Source: Belliella baltica DSM 15883 (lineage in GTDB: Bacteria > Bacteroidota > Bacteroidia > Cytophagales > Cyclobacteriaceae). Taken from it: a stretch of 64,000 nucleotides of DNA. Below are positions 9,689 to 18,950 of the stretch, piece after piece. A model generated the notes under the pieces. It was not told the DNA's origin, did no database searches, and was given only the letters and a program-made list of their open reading frames with translations. Where the stretch lies: assembly GCF_000265405.1 (NCBI RefSeq), contig NC_018010.1:3617501-3681500 (forward strand), read 5' to 3'. How positions within the stretch are numbered: position 1 is the stretch's first letter; every line of letters starts with the position of its first letter. The translations under genes and the position numbers were made by a program.

Positions 9689-11523
9689 TGAAAAATAATT
9701 GGGCAATAGGTTTACTTTTTGTCAGCATGTTCTTGCTGTGCATCAGTGAGTCTTTTGCCCAATTCCAACAGCTTCCTACTCCTATCAGCGAAACTTCAAA
9801 CAGACTTTTTCAAGGAAGAATACTAGAAGATCAAATATTGTCACTCCCATTCTGGGATGATTTTAGTAAAGATGGTATAGATACAGCACTTTGGATACCC
9901 GATGGGATTACTCATTCTTTCTCAATGGGCAACTTCCCTCCTAGCCTTGGGGTGATTGTTTTTGACGGAGTAGCTTCTAATGGAAGGCCTTATGAAAATA
10001 CACCAACTGCACAAGGAATTACAGATCAACTCACATCTAAACCAATAGACTTATCTACATTAAATGATTTAGAAAAAGAAACTGTATTCCTTAGTTTTTA
10101 CTGGCAAGCAGGAGGAAAAGCTGAAATACCTGATGTAAATGACCAAATAGCTCTTCAGTTTTTGAATGAAACTGGAGATTGGGTTGATGTTTGGAATCAG
10201 TTTGGTGAATTAGAAGCAGAACAGTTTTCTTTCACACAAGAAAATATCAAAGTTGATGAAATGTTTCATCATGATTCCTTTCAATTTAGATTCCAAATTA
10301 GAGGAAGAGCATCCGGTCCATTTGACAGTTGGTTGATAGATTATGTTTACTTAAATAAAAATAGGGTTGAAGGCAGTCAAAATTTCTTTGACAGAACACT
10401 TACTCGGCTAAATGCACCAGCATTTTTAAAATATTCTGCAATCCCATTGTTTGAATTAAAATCATCTCCTGAGCTATACTTTACATCAACTAATAACGAG
10501 TTCAATAATCTTGAGAATAGATTCAGAGCAATGGAATTTACCATTGAATTTAGAGAAAAAGAAAGTCAAGAAATCATATTCAAAGTCAATAACAATACTC
10601 CTTTTAACCCTGTACCTTTGGCATTAGAAAGAAGAACTTTTGAAAGTGCTGTAATTAATGATTTGCAGCTACCTGAAGAAGAGATTGATTGGGAATTGGT
10701 AACATACCTTAGCTCAGGCGATGGCTCTTTATTTCAAATAATAGAAGGTGATAGCATCTTTTTTCCAGAAATTGATCTAAGAAAAAATGATACTGCTAGG
10801 ACAACAATTCCACTGAGAGATTTTTTTGCATATGATGATGGTAACATTGATTATTCCGCAGGGATCAACCAAAGATCTGGAATGTTAGCCGTTCGATATG
10901 AAAAAACTCAAAATGCCTATCTAAAAGGAATTAGTATAAACTTTACTAATTTCAACCAATTCGGAAGGGGTATTGATATCATGGTTTGGAACGACCTAAA
11001 TTCAAATCCTATTTATGTGAAAGAAGCCTTGATACCAAGTAAGGAGAATTTAGAAGATTTTGTATATTTTGAAATAGATCAAAATATACTTTTAGGTGAT
11101 GAGTTCTATATTGGATTTACTCAATTCACTAATGAATTTATCTATATAGGTTTAGATAAAACAAGAGATAACGGTACCGAAATCTATTATAATGTAGCTG
11201 GTTCTTGGCAGCAAAATGAATTAGTAGCTGGTTCGTTAATGATTAGACCTCACCTAAGTGAAACCCCTCCTATTGAAGAATCTAGTGCAGACGACAAAAA
11301 CGAACTCTTATTATATCCAAATCCAACCGTTGATATTTTAAAAATAAGTGGGGATTTTGAATTGATCAGTCTTATTGATCCCTTCGGAAGATCAATAAAA
11401 ATTCCAATAGAAGAAGTCAGTAATGGTAAAATTCTTAATTTTACAGGATCAATGCGAGGCTTGTATTTAATCAATGTATTGAAACAAGGAAAACCAAAAT
11501 CATATAGAATCTTAGTTAAATAA
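9688..11523 (+). CDS. T9SS-sorted secreted protein of unknown function
   Basis: A 611-residue exported protein with a signal peptide (cleavage near ESFAQ) and a C-terminal type A sorting domain (LLLYPNPTVDILKISGDF ... YRILVK). This predicts passage through the type IX system to the cell surface. The body contains MAM/jelly-roll-like segments such as LPFWDDFSKDGID and LIDYVYLN, with no catalytic motif I recognise. The frame is open upstream, but the ATG at 9688 overlaps the stop of the PASTA gene and leads directly into the signal peptide, which decides the start. The rhodanese gene follows after 4 bp, so the three genes are probably co-transcribed. Confidence 0.88.
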   Translation: MKNNWAIGLLFVSMFLLCISESFAQFQQLPTPISETSNRLFQGRILEDQILSLPFWDDFSKDGIDTALWIPDGITHSFSMGNFPPSLGVIVFDGVASNGRPYENTPTAQGITDQLTSKPIDLSTLNDLEKETVFLSFYWQAGGKAEIPDVNDQIALQFLNETGDWVDVWNQFGELEAEQFSFTQENIKVDEMFHHDSFQFRFQIRGRASGPFDSWLIDYVYLNKNRVEGSQNFFDRTLTRLNAPAFLKYSAIPLFELKSSPELYFTSTNNEFNNLENRFRAMEFTIEFREKESQEIIFKVNNNTPFNPVPLALERRTFESAVINDLQLPEEEIDWELVTYLSSGDGSLFQIIEGDSIFFPEIDLRKNDTARTTIPLRDFFAYDDGNIDYSAGINQRSGMLAVRYEKTQNAYLKGISINFTNFNQFGRGIDIMVWNDLNSNPIYVKEALIPSKENLEDFVYFEIDQNILLGDEFYIGFTQFTNEFIYIGLDKTRDNGTEIYYNVAGSWQQNELVAGSLMIRPHLSETPPIEESSADDKNELLLYPNPTVDILKISGDFELISLIDPFGRSIKIPIEEVSNGKILNFTGSMRGLYLINVLKQGKPKSYRILVK

Positions 11524-11527
11524 AGAA

Positions 11528-11830
11528 ATGGAAGATATAACAGTTGAAGAATTAAAAGAAAGAATTGATAAGCAAGAAAAGTTTGCTTTTGTAGATGTAA
11601 GAGAAGAATGGGAATATGAAGAAGATAATCTTGGTGCCCTTAACATTCCATTGGGAACGCTTCCTCATCAATTGGGGGAGCTTGATCAGTATAAAAATCA
11701 AGAACTAATTATCCATTGCAGATCTGGAGCGAGGAGTGGTAATGCAAAGAAATTTTTAGAAACAAAAGGATATACTAAAGTAAGAAATGTATTAGGCGGA
11801 ATAAATGCTTATAGGGAACTTGAAGATTAA
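11528..11830 (+). CDS. Single-domain rhodanese-like protein
   Basis: A 100-residue rhodanese domain with the active-site loop HCRSGARSGNA; the cysteine is around residue 65. Such proteins carry sulfane sulfur as a cysteine persulfide. It has no signal peptide and is probably cytoplasmic. It is the last gene of the plus-strand run from the PASTA gene, and a terminator hairpin follows within 35 bp. The physiological partner cannot be told from the sequence. Confidence 0.92.
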   Translation: MEDITVEELKERIDKQEKFAFVDVREEWEYEEDNLGALNIPLGTLPHQLGELDQYKNQELIIHCRSGARSGNAKKFLETKGYTKVRNVLGGINAYRELED

Positions 11831-11862
11831 AAACCTTCCATTTTAATCAAAAAAGAAAAAAA

Positions 11863-11883
11863 GGACATTAATTTATAGTGTCC
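11863..11883. terminator. Bidirectional terminator after rhodanese gene
   Basis: GGACATTA (11863-11870) pairs with TAGTGTCC (11876-11883) around a 5-nt loop, with one wobble pair. An A-run precedes it and a run of nine T follows, so it can end transcription from both strands. Confidence 0.85.
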
Positions 11884-11935
11884 TTTTTTTTTGAATTTTT
11901 GTCAAGTACGATTTCCTACTCTTAAAATAAAAAAA

Positions 11936-11953
11936 CCGAGGAAAACTCCTCGG
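11936..11953 (-). terminator. Terminator of the tRNA gene
   Basis: CCGAGG (11936-11941) pairs with CCTCGG (11948-11953) around a short A-rich loop. On the minus strand the hairpin is followed by a T-run (complement of 11928-11935), placing it just 3' of the tRNA. Confidence 0.75.
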
Positions 11954-11958
11954 CTTTG

Positions 11959-12032
11959 TGGGCCCACCTGGGCTCGAACCAGGGACCTCCTGATTATGAG
12001 TCAGAAGCTCTAACCAACTGAGCTATAGGCCC
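11959..12032 (-). tRNA. tRNA with anticodon CAT (probably tRNA-Ile2, possibly elongator tRNA-Met)
   Basis: All four arms fold on the minus strand. The acceptor GGGCCTA pairs with TGGGCCC with one wobble, the D-arm is AGCTCAGTTGGTTAGAGC, the anticodon loop is CTCATAA, and the T-arm has the TTCGAGC loop. The 3' CCA is not encoded in full. A CAT anticodon can belong to initiator Met, elongator Met or lysidine-modified Ile2. G1-C72 pairing argues against the initiator. From memory the acceptor resembles that of Bacteroidota tRNA-Ile(GAT), which favours Ile2. Confidence 0.92.
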
Positions 12033-12230
12033 TATTTAAATACTATATTTCAATTTTATAATCCTTAATCCTACTGTCCCTAAAGCTATCAGGGGAAATA
12101 GAAGCCCTAACTAACTACAGTGCAGTACTCCTAAAACAAAAGAAAACTAAGATTATTTTTAAATCGAAGCATCTTGCAAATGGGAATGCAATGTTACATA
12201 TTTGAACTTAAATTTACAACTTAGACCTTC

Positions 12231-12863
12231 ATGAAAAGTATTAAAAATATAGATTTTTTGTTGTTTGATTTAGGCAACGTAATTATCAATATAGATTACC
12301 AGTTTACAATCAATGAGTTAAATAAAATCCTTCCTAAAGAAAAAAATCGGCTCCCCAATTCTTTTTTTCCAAGTCAATTTCACAAACAATATGAAAGAGG
12401 ACATATTTCTACAAAAGAATTTAGATCTGCTGTTAGAAATCACTTTAATGAAGGATGGTCTGATGACCAAATTGACAACATCTGGAATAGTCTCTTGAAA
12501 GATATTCCAAGAGAAAGAATTCAACTGATTAGAAAATTGAGAAAGGATTTTGGATTGGCTGTTTTAAGTAATACCAATGAACTTCACATAAAAAAATTGA
12601 ATGATATTCTAAAACTTGAGCATGATATTTCATCCCTACATCCACTCTTTGATCAAGTTTACTTCAGCCACGAACTTCATATGGCAAAACCAGATATGGA
12701 AGTATATGAAGAAGTCTCTAAAAGGCTCAATACATCTCCAGAAAAAATTTTATTTTTTGATGACTTACAAGAGAACATAGCAGGAGCTCAGAAAGTTGGA
12801 TATCAAACTCAAATTATAGATCACCCAAATGCACTTCTTAACTTTTTTGAAAATGTATACTAA
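12231..12863 (+). CDS. HAD-superfamily hydrolase (IA-type, YihX-like)
   Basis: A 210-residue haloacid dehalogenase-type phosphatase. Motif I is FDLGNVI near residue 14, with the nucleophile Asp but Gly in place of the second Asp, as in YihX/epoxide-hydrolase-like members. The second motif is VLSNTNE, then the Lys in MAKPD, and the acidic motif IV FFDDLQENI. The helical cap lies between motifs I and II. The substrate is unknown; glucose-1-phosphate is one family precedent. The end of the gene overlaps the start of the downstream M50 protease by 11 nt, indicating an operon. Confidence 0.88.
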   Translation: MKSIKNIDFLLFDLGNVIINIDYQFTINELNKILPKEKNRLPNSFFPSQFHKQYERGHISTKEFRSAVRNHFNEGWSDDQIDNIWNSLLKDIPRERIQLIRKLRKDFGLAVLSNTNELHIKKLNDILKLEHDISSLHPLFDQVYFSHELHMAKPDMEVYEEVSKRLNTSPEKILFFDDLQENIAGAQKVGYQTQIIDHPNALLNFFENVY

Positions 12864-13965
12864 AAAAGAATATCTAATACATACATTGCTTTTTATTTTA
12901 ACTCTAATAGCCACTACTTTGGCTGGAGGAGAATGGCTTTACGGTAAAAGCATCTTAGGTGAAAGTGATAATTTTCTAACCAAAGAGTATTTTATCAAGT
13001 CACTTCATTTCTCTATCCCTTTTATTGGAATCCTATTGTTCCATGAAATGGGGCATTTATTGACTGCTATTCATTACAAAGTAAAATCATCACTCCCCTA
13101 CTTTATCCCAGCCTGGTTAGGATTTCTTGGTTCTCCTTCGATTGGAACTTTTGGTGCCATTATTCAAATGAAAAGCTATATCAATAGCAGAAAAAAGTTC
13201 TTTGATATTGGAGTTGCTGGTCCAATAGCTGGATTTATCATCGCCATTTTTGTGCTTGTATATGGATTTATCAACCTTCCAGAGGCAGATTACATTTATG
13301 AAATACACCCCGAATATTTAGACCCAAATTTTAAGCATAGCGAAGATGATGGGTATCAAAACTTAGAAATGGGTTATAATTTGCTGTTTTTTATCTTTGA
13401 AAAGAGCTTAGCGGATCCTGAAAAAATGCCCAATATGTCAGAAATCATTCATTATCCGTATTTATTTGCAGGGTATTTAGCACTTTTTTTTACTGCTCTC
13501 AATCTTTTACCAATTAGCCAACTTGACGGTGGTCATGTAGTATTTGGATTGTTCCCAAGGCATCATAAATGGGTATCTTTGGCCACTTATATTGGGTTCG
13601 TATCTTATGCTGGCTTAGGGTTACTCAGTCCTTTTGAACCTATTGAGACACTTATGTGGACAATTCCACTTTACATAGGTTTTCTATATATTTGTTTTAG
13701 AAAAGCTGAAATATCAGAGCAAAACAAATGGGTGATAGTCCTTCTTATTGCTTCAATTCAATATTTATTAGTTTTCTTGCTTCCAAACATTCAAGGATAT
13801 TCAGAGTGGTTGTTTTTTGCTTTTTTATTAGGTAGAGTCATGGGGCTTTCACACCCTGAAGTAAAAGGGACTAAAAAGCTTAATGGAAAAAGAAAAATCA
13901 TAGGTTGGATAGCTATAATCATTTTTATACTTTGCTTTACTCCACAGCCTTTTATTTTTGAATAG
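12853..13965 (+). CDS. Site-2 protease family (M50) intramembrane metalloprotease
   Basis: A polytopic membrane protein of 370 residues with the zinc motif HEMGH in LLFHEMGHLLTAIHY near residue 63, and the third ligand in SQLDGGHVVFG further on, both within hydrophobic segments. No PDZ domain is visible, unlike RseP. It may process membrane-anchored regulators or act as a housekeeping membrane protease. The ATG at 12853 lies inside the end of the HAD gene; an in-frame upstream start at 12829 would need a much longer overlap, so I preferred 12853. Confidence 0.88.
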   Translation: MYTKKEYLIHTLLFILTLIATTLAGGEWLYGKSILGESDNFLTKEYFIKSLHFSIPFIGILLFHEMGHLLTAIHYKVKSSLPYFIPAWLGFLGSPSIGTFGAIIQMKSYINSRKKFFDIGVAGPIAGFIIAIFVLVYGFINLPEADYIYEIHPEYLDPNFKHSEDDGYQNLEMGYNLLFFIFEKSLADPEKMPNMSEIIHYPYLFAGYLALFFTALNLLPISQLDGGHVVFGLFPRHHKWVSLATYIGFVSYAGLGLLSPFEPIETLMWTIPLYIGFLYICFRKAEISEQNKWVIVLLIASIQYLLVFLLPNIQGYSEWLFFAFLLGRVMGLSHPEVKGTKKLNGKRKIIGWIAIIIFILCFTPQPFIFE

Positions 13966-14464
13966 ATTTATTTGGAGCAGAAAATTATTGAGTCAGCCTT
14001 GGAAGATATTATTGATTATTTCCATTGCGATTTAGGTTTGAGCATATTAATTGAAATGTATATCCACTTTTACACTAGTAGCCACTTTAAAAAATCTAAA
14101 ATGCTATATTTGAATTTCTATGATCTGTTAGCTGTCGACAATTCACAATTATCCGCAAGATTATTTGTGATAAATAACACACAGGTTTAATTTTGTATAA
14201 TTAGATTCTTAAATAATTGCTATAAATAATTCCCTACTCTGCATCAGCTCTATTAAAAGTCACATGAAGCATTTAGCTTGAACTGCCTTTGGCAAAAAAA
14301 TATAAATGCATGTCAAGAAGTATTCAAAAACCAAATACGGATATTGCTTAGCAAGAACAGCATTAAAAAAAACGTATTTTAAAAACGTCTATGATAAACA
14401 TAGCAATTTTATAACCTGTCGTTTATTTTTTTATATTTGATTGTTATTAAGTTTACTAAAAAAT
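13966..14464. other. 500-bp stretch without a convincing gene
   Basis: A 72-codon TTG-initiated frame at 13972-14190 has no recognisable protein features and is not called. The rest is AT-rich. A short inverted repeat, CTATG-ataaa-CATAG, lies at 14389-14403. A perfect TATATTTG -7 box lies at 14432-14439, 26 bp before the wza-like start, and probably drives the polysaccharide genes, although no clear TTG is seen at -33. Confidence 0.5.
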
Positions 14465-15283
14465 ATGAAGAGTACGGCTTACTTCTTTCTAATATTAATT
14501 CTATTGAGTTCCTGTATCAGCAATAAAAGGATCACTTATTTACAAAATCTTCCAGGAAATGAAGAGATTGGTTTAGACGAGTTTATTCCTTATGCTAATG
14601 TTGACTATAAGTATATTCTTCAAGCGTTCGATATTGTTGATATTGATTTTGCAAGTTCTGATTCTGAATTAACAGAAGCTTTTGAGTTTCAAGGATCAAG
14701 AAATATGCGAGGAGGTGGAATAATGGGAGGTGCTGGTGGCGGAGGCGACATGTTTTTTTTTACCGGTTACACAATTGATGAACAAGGTTTTATAGAGTTA
14801 CCAAAACTTGGAAAAATAAAGATTGCAAGCCTTACGGAGGAGGAGGCAAAGGACAAGGTTCAAGTAGCTATAAATGAATATTTTAAAGAAGATGTATTTG
14901 TTAAATTGAGAGTGGCTGGTATTCGATACACCACGCTTGGGGAGTTTGGATCTTCTGGGACCAAAGTAATTCTAAGAAACCGTGCGACAATATTTGATGC
15001 ATTGGCTGCATCGGGTGAGTCAAATATTTTAGCTAAAAGGAATCGACTATTTATTATTCGACAGTATGACGGTGGAACTAAGATTCATCAAATCAATTTA
15101 CATGATCGCGCTCTATTAGCATCTCCCTATTTTTTTATACAAAATAATGACATTTTATATTTAGAACCTATGAAAATCAGACAACTTGGAAATAGTGATA
15201 ACTTAGCCTCGGGGCTTCAGTTGTTCGGCACCTTTTTAGCTTCAGGATTATTAATATTTGGTTTATTAAGAGGGAATTTTTAA
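14465..15283 (+). CDS. Polysaccharide export outer membrane lipoprotein (Wza/BexD-like)
   Basis: Predicted outer-membrane channel component for capsule or exopolysaccharide export. The signal ends in a lipobox (LLSSC, Cys about residue 18). The Poly_export domain is visible from YILQAFDIVDIDF through LPKLGKIKIASLTEEEAKDKV, followed by an SLBB-like region (VILRNRATIFDALAASGE) and a C-terminal hydrophobic anchor. A Gly/Met-rich insert (MRGGGIMGGAGGGGDM) interrupts the first domain. The frame opens upstream with TTG, but the ATG at 14465 starts a proper signal peptide. The Wzc-like gene follows after 3 bp. Confidence 0.9.
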   Translation: MKSTAYFFLILILLSSCISNKRITYLQNLPGNEEIGLDEFIPYANVDYKYILQAFDIVDIDFASSDSELTEAFEFQGSRNMRGGGIMGGAGGGGDMFFFTGYTIDEQGFIELPKLGKIKIASLTEEEAKDKVQVAINEYFKEDVFVKLRVAGIRYTTLGEFGSSGTKVILRNRATIFDALAASGESNILAKRNRLFIIRQYDGGTKIHQINLHDRALLASPYFFIQNNDILYLEPMKIRQLGNSDNLASGLQLFGTFLASGLLIFGLLRGNF

Positions 15284-15286
15284 GAA

Positions 15287-17752
15287 ATGGAAAAATTAGA
15301 TTTAAGCCAGTTAGATAATGAAGAAAAAGCATTAGAGATAAAATATGTCATTGCTAGGTACATTAAATTTTGGCCATGGTATCTTTTATTAATAGTAGTA
15401 TTGTTAACTGGCACATATATTTTTCATAGATACACTGTTGATCAATATTCTGTATCTGGCACCATTGTGATTAGAGGAAATAATAAACCTGAAACTAGAA
15501 TTCTAGATCGATCTGCGATTTTTTCAGGTCAAAATAATCTTGATAATGATATTTTGATGATTTCATCAAAAAATTTAGCAAGAGAAGCATTGGCTAAATT
15601 ACATTTTGACGTTGAGTATTTTGCAAAAACCAACATCAAATCAATTGAATTATACAACAGCAGCCCAATTAGGATTGAAGTTGATTGGGATCATATGCAG
15701 CTACAAGAGACTCCCTTGCAGTTGGAAATCTTAAGTGAAAATTCATTTAAGATAATGCCTGAATCTCCTGGTTTTTTTGATTTCACGCCAGCAATAGCGC
15801 AGAGTGATGAACAACTTTTTAATACAATCTTTAAGTTTGGTGAAGAAATCGAAACAAGTAGATCCAAATTCAAAGTGCATTTAGTCAATCCTGGAAGAGT
15901 TGGAGACATTGTGATATTTAATCTAAAAAGCCCAAATTCTCTTGAAGAGCGCATGTCAAAGGCAGTGGGAATTAGTTTGGTTAATTCAGCCGCTACGGTT
16001 TTAGAAATTAGAATGACAACTACCGTTGTTGAAAAAGGAAGAGACTACATTAATGCATTGATGGAATCTTATCTCGATTATGAATTGAGAGAAAAAAATA
16101 GGAACACAGAAAATACATTAAAATTCATCGAAGAGCAGTTAGGATTTTTAGAAGACTCTTTAAAAAAGAAAGAACGAGAACTCCAAAATTTTAAAGTAGA
16201 AAATAAAATGATTAATGTAACTGCTGAGTTTTCAGATATACTTAGCAGAATAAATAGATTAGATGATGAAGCACAATCTTTAGACTTTGAATTATCTTAT
16301 TATCGTTCTATAAAGTCTTATATGGAACAAAAAAGTAAGGATTTCACTCAAGTGATTGCACCATCAGTGGTAGGTATTCCAGACCCTTTACTAAATGGGT
16401 TGATTCAAAATCTCGTGTCTCTTTCACAAGATCGAAGAAAACTCTTGGCTTCAGTAAATGAAATTCATCCTGAGATTGAAAAAATAGATGTTCAGATGGC
16501 TAAAATTCAGGATGCTCTTTTTGAAAATATTGTTAATCTGATTGAAAACACTGAAAAGAAACGAGCATTAATGGCTCGAAATATAGACACATATGATGAT
16601 CAATTTGCTGAACTTCCTGAATCAGAATCTCGGTATGCTAGTATTTTTAGGGAATATCGATTACGAGAAAATTTATACACTTATTTACTGGAAAAAAGAG
16701 CGGAAGCTGGTATAGCTAAAGCGTCTAATGTTTCTGACAACGCAATACTTGATTATGCCAAACTTGGTTACTTAGTATTTCCAAAAAAGAAAAACAATTA
16801 CCTTTTAGCAATAGCACTAGGTTTTTTCATTCCATTTGGTTTCTTTGCTTTACGAGATGTATTTGATAATAGAATAAGAGATCAAAGAGACCTTAAAAAG
16901 AATTTCATGATTCCTCAACTTGGAATAATTGGATATAGTCAAAAAGACACGAATATGGTTGTACTAGAACATCCAAAGTCAGCTGTTTCAGAATCATTTA
17001 GATCACTTCGATCAGCTATAAACTATATCGCTTCTGATAAAAAATCTAAAAAAATCTTAGTTACATCTAGCGTTTCCGGTGAAGGTAAAACATTCACATC
17101 ACTAAATTTAGCATCTGTGATGGCTTTAGGGGGTAAAAAAACAATTGTGGTTGGAGCAGATTTAAGAAGACCAAAATTAGGTTCTTACTTTAATCACAAA
17201 GATAAAAAAGGACTTTCTACTTTTCTAATAGGCAAAGCATCAGAAAACGAAATTATCGTTCCTTCAATTCATGAAAATCTATACTTTGTACCATCTGGCA
17301 TTATTCCTCCAAACCCAGCAGAATTACTTCAAACACAAAAATTAAAAGATTTCATTAAATATTTGGAAGAGCAATTTGACATTGTAATTTTTGACACACC
17401 TCCTCTTGGATTAGTGTCTGAGACTATTGATTTGATGCGTTTATTTGATCTTAATTTATATGTGGTCAGACAGAATTATACACTCAAAGACCATCTAGTA
17501 ATGATCAATGACCTCTTCAACAATAAGCAAGTAAATAATGTCTATGGTGTATTTAATGGAATAGCTGATTCAGGTTACTACTATGAAGGATATAATTATG
17601 GCTATGGGAACACTTATTTATATTCACAGAATAATAAGTATATGTATAATTATTATGGAGAAGATCTTGAAGAGAAAAAAAGAACTTTCAAAAAAAGTAG
17701 AAAGGGACTTAAAGCTCTAAAAACTAAAATCTTTAAAGCGTTTAGAAGGTAG
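15287..17752 (+). CDS. Polysaccharide co-polymerase / BY-type tyrosine autokinase (Wzc-like)
   Basis: An 821-residue inner-membrane protein that controls chain length and export. The N-terminal Wzz domain is bracketed by two transmembrane helices (about residues 32-50 and 503-523), with a long coiled-coil periplasmic region. The cytoplasmic kinase has Walker A SSVSGEGKTFTSLNLA near 594, Walker A' VVGADLRRPKLG and Walker B IVIFDTPPLGL. The C-terminal tail is exceptionally Tyr-rich (GYYYEGYNYGYGNTYLY and onward), the usual autophosphorylation cluster. It is transcribed with the Wza-like gene and kdsB; the glycosyltransferases are not in this window. Confidence 0.92.
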   Translation: MEKLDLSQLDNEEKALEIKYVIARYIKFWPWYLLLIVVLLTGTYIFHRYTVDQYSVSGTIVIRGNNKPETRILDRSAIFSGQNNLDNDILMISSKNLAREALAKLHFDVEYFAKTNIKSIELYNSSPIRIEVDWDHMQLQETPLQLEILSENSFKIMPESPGFFDFTPAIAQSDEQLFNTIFKFGEEIETSRSKFKVHLVNPGRVGDIVIFNLKSPNSLEERMSKAVGISLVNSAATVLEIRMTTTVVEKGRDYINALMESYLDYELREKNRNTENTLKFIEEQLGFLEDSLKKKERELQNFKVENKMINVTAEFSDILSRINRLDDEAQSLDFELSYYRSIKSYMEQKSKDFTQVIAPSVVGIPDPLLNGLIQNLVSLSQDRRKLLASVNEIHPEIEKIDVQMAKIQDALFENIVNLIENTEKKRALMARNIDTYDDQFAELPESESRYASIFREYRLRENLYTYLLEKRAEAGIAKASNVSDNAILDYAKLGYLVFPKKKNNYLLAIALGFFIPFGFFALRDVFDNRIRDQRDLKKNFMIPQLGIIGYSQKDTNMVVLEHPKSAVSESFRSLRSAINYIASDKKSKKILVTSSVSGEGKTFTSLNLASVMALGGKKTIVVGADLRRPKLGSYFNHKDKKGLSTFLIGKASENEIIVPSIHENLYFVPSGIIPPNPAELLQTQKLKDFIKYLEEQFDIVIFDTPPLGLVSETIDLMRLFDLNLYVVRQNYTLKDHLVMINDLFNNKQVNNVYGVFNGIADSGYYYEGYNYGYGNTYLYSQNNKYMYNYYGEDLEEKKRTFKKSRKGLKALKTKIFKAFRR

Positions 17753-17756
17753 ACAC

Positions 17757-18494
17757 ATGAAAAAAATCAAGATTGCTGCTTTAATTCCAGCACGTTTTGC
17801 GTCGACAAGACTACATGCTAAATTGATTCAAGACCTTTGTGGTTTCTCAGTTATACAAACAACATTTTTGAGTGCTCAAGAAATTGGAATTTTTGATAGA
17901 ATAATTATAGCAACTGATCATAAAACAATACAAACCCAAATTGTAGAACTCGGAGGAGAAGTGTTTTTAAGTTCACAAAATCATGAAAGTGGCTCCGATA
18001 GAATTGCTGAAGCAGCAGTAGATCTAGATTGTGACTTAATTATAAATATTCAAGGTGATGAACCCTTCTTAGATAAAGAAACGTTACTAAGATTAATTGA
18101 AGCATTTAAAAGTAATGACGTTCAGGTAGCATCTTTAATGTTTGAAATATCAGAAGAAGAGGCAAAAAACCCAAATGCTGTAAAGGTTGTCTTTGACCAT
18201 AACTATAATGCCCTATACTTTAGCCGGTCACTTATACCTTATGATAGGGACAAGAAGCAAAATGTGAAGTATTGGAAACATATGGGCATTTACGGTTACA
18301 AGAAAGATTTTCTTTTACAATTTACGAAATGGGAAAAGTCACAACTTGAAAAAAGTGAAATGCTTGAGCAGTTGCGTATTCTTGAAAATGGGAGTAAAAT
18401 CAGAATGGTTCAAACATCTCATCAAGCGATATCTATAGATACAATTCAGGATCTAGAACAAGCAAGAAATTTTTTGAAAAACAAAAGAAGCTGA
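17757..18494 (+). CDS. kdsB: 3-deoxy-manno-octulosonate cytidylyltransferase
   Basis: Activates KDO as CMP-KDO for lipid A-core synthesis. The N terminus has the nucleotide-binding signature IPARFASTRLHAKLI, followed by ATDHKTI, SGSDRIAEA and INIQGDEPF, all diagnostic of KdsB. At 245 residues it is of normal length. It starts 4 bp after the Wzc-like gene, so KDO activation is tied here to a polysaccharide export operon. It is convergent with the HIT gene, with only 6 bp between stops. Confidence 0.95.
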   Translation: MKKIKIAALIPARFASTRLHAKLIQDLCGFSVIQTTFLSAQEIGIFDRIIIATDHKTIQTQIVELGGEVFLSSQNHESGSDRIAEAAVDLDCDLIINIQGDEPFLDKETLLRLIEAFKSNDVQVASLMFEISEEEAKNPNAVKVVFDHNYNALYFSRSLIPYDRDKKQNVKYWKHMGIYGYKKDFLLQFTKWEKSQLEKSEMLEQLRILENGSKIRMVQTSHQAISIDTIQDLEQARNFLKNKRS

Positions 18495-18500
18495 TTATCA

Positions 18501-18902
18501 TTATTGAACTGGTATCCCTTTCCTTATCCTATCCCCTATTTCTTTTAATTCTTCTGAAGTTAATTTGAGCTTGGGGCGTGTAAAATTGATATCATCCATT
18601 GTCCTGAGCGGAACTAGGTGGATATGAACGTGGGGAACTTCTAGACCAATTACTGCTACACCAACACGGGTACACTTGATGGTTTTATCTATTGCTTTCG
18701 CTACTTTTTTAGCGAATATATGGAGACCAGTTAAAACCTCATCTTCGAGATTAAAAATATAATCAACTTCCTGCTTGGGAACTACGAGCACATGTCCTTT
18801 GACCAAAGGCATTATGTCTAAGAAAGCTATGAAGTTTTCATCCTCAGCAATGATTTCAGCCGGGATTTCTCTATTGATGATTTTTGTAAAGATTGATGCC
18901 AT
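18501..18902 (-). CDS. HIT-family nucleotide hydrolase/transferase
   Basis: A 133-residue histidine-triad protein. The HxHxH signature is VPHVHIHLVPL near residues 95-105, and the N-terminal FTKIINREIPAEIIAEDE is typical of Hint-like members. These hydrolyse AMP conjugates in the cytoplasm. It lies downstream of greA on the same strand, separated by a terminator. Specific substrate unknown. Confidence 0.94.
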   Translation of the reverse strand: MASIFTKIINREIPAEIIAEDENFIAFLDIMPLVKGHVLVVPKQEVDYIFNLEDEVLTGLHIFAKKVAKAIDKTIKCTRVGVAVIGLEVPHVHIHLVPLRTMDDINFTRPKLKLTSEELKEIGDRIRKGIPVQ

Positions 18903-18918
18903 AGTCCAAAAATAAAAA

Positions 18919-18942
18919 ATCCCGAGGGATTACCATCGGGAT
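18919..18942 (-). terminator. Terminator between greA and the HIT gene
   Basis: ATCCCGA (18919-18925) pairs with TCGGGAT (18936-18942). On the minus strand the stem is followed by TTTTTATTTT, a good intrinsic terminator just after greA. Confidence 0.8.
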
Positions 18943-18950
18943 AAATAACA

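Noticed and set aside
12100..12116. AGAAGCCCTAACTAACT resembles 15 of 17 bases of the D-arm region of the nearby tRNA (12003-12019)
   Set aside because: Too short to show a tRNA remnant or attachment-site duplication; the rest of the tRNA cannot be aligned and no integrase is present.
13972..14190. 72-codon TTG-initiated frame downstream of the M50 protease
   Set aside because: No ATG, no protein family resemblance and no leader sequence; composition is that of AT-rich spacer.
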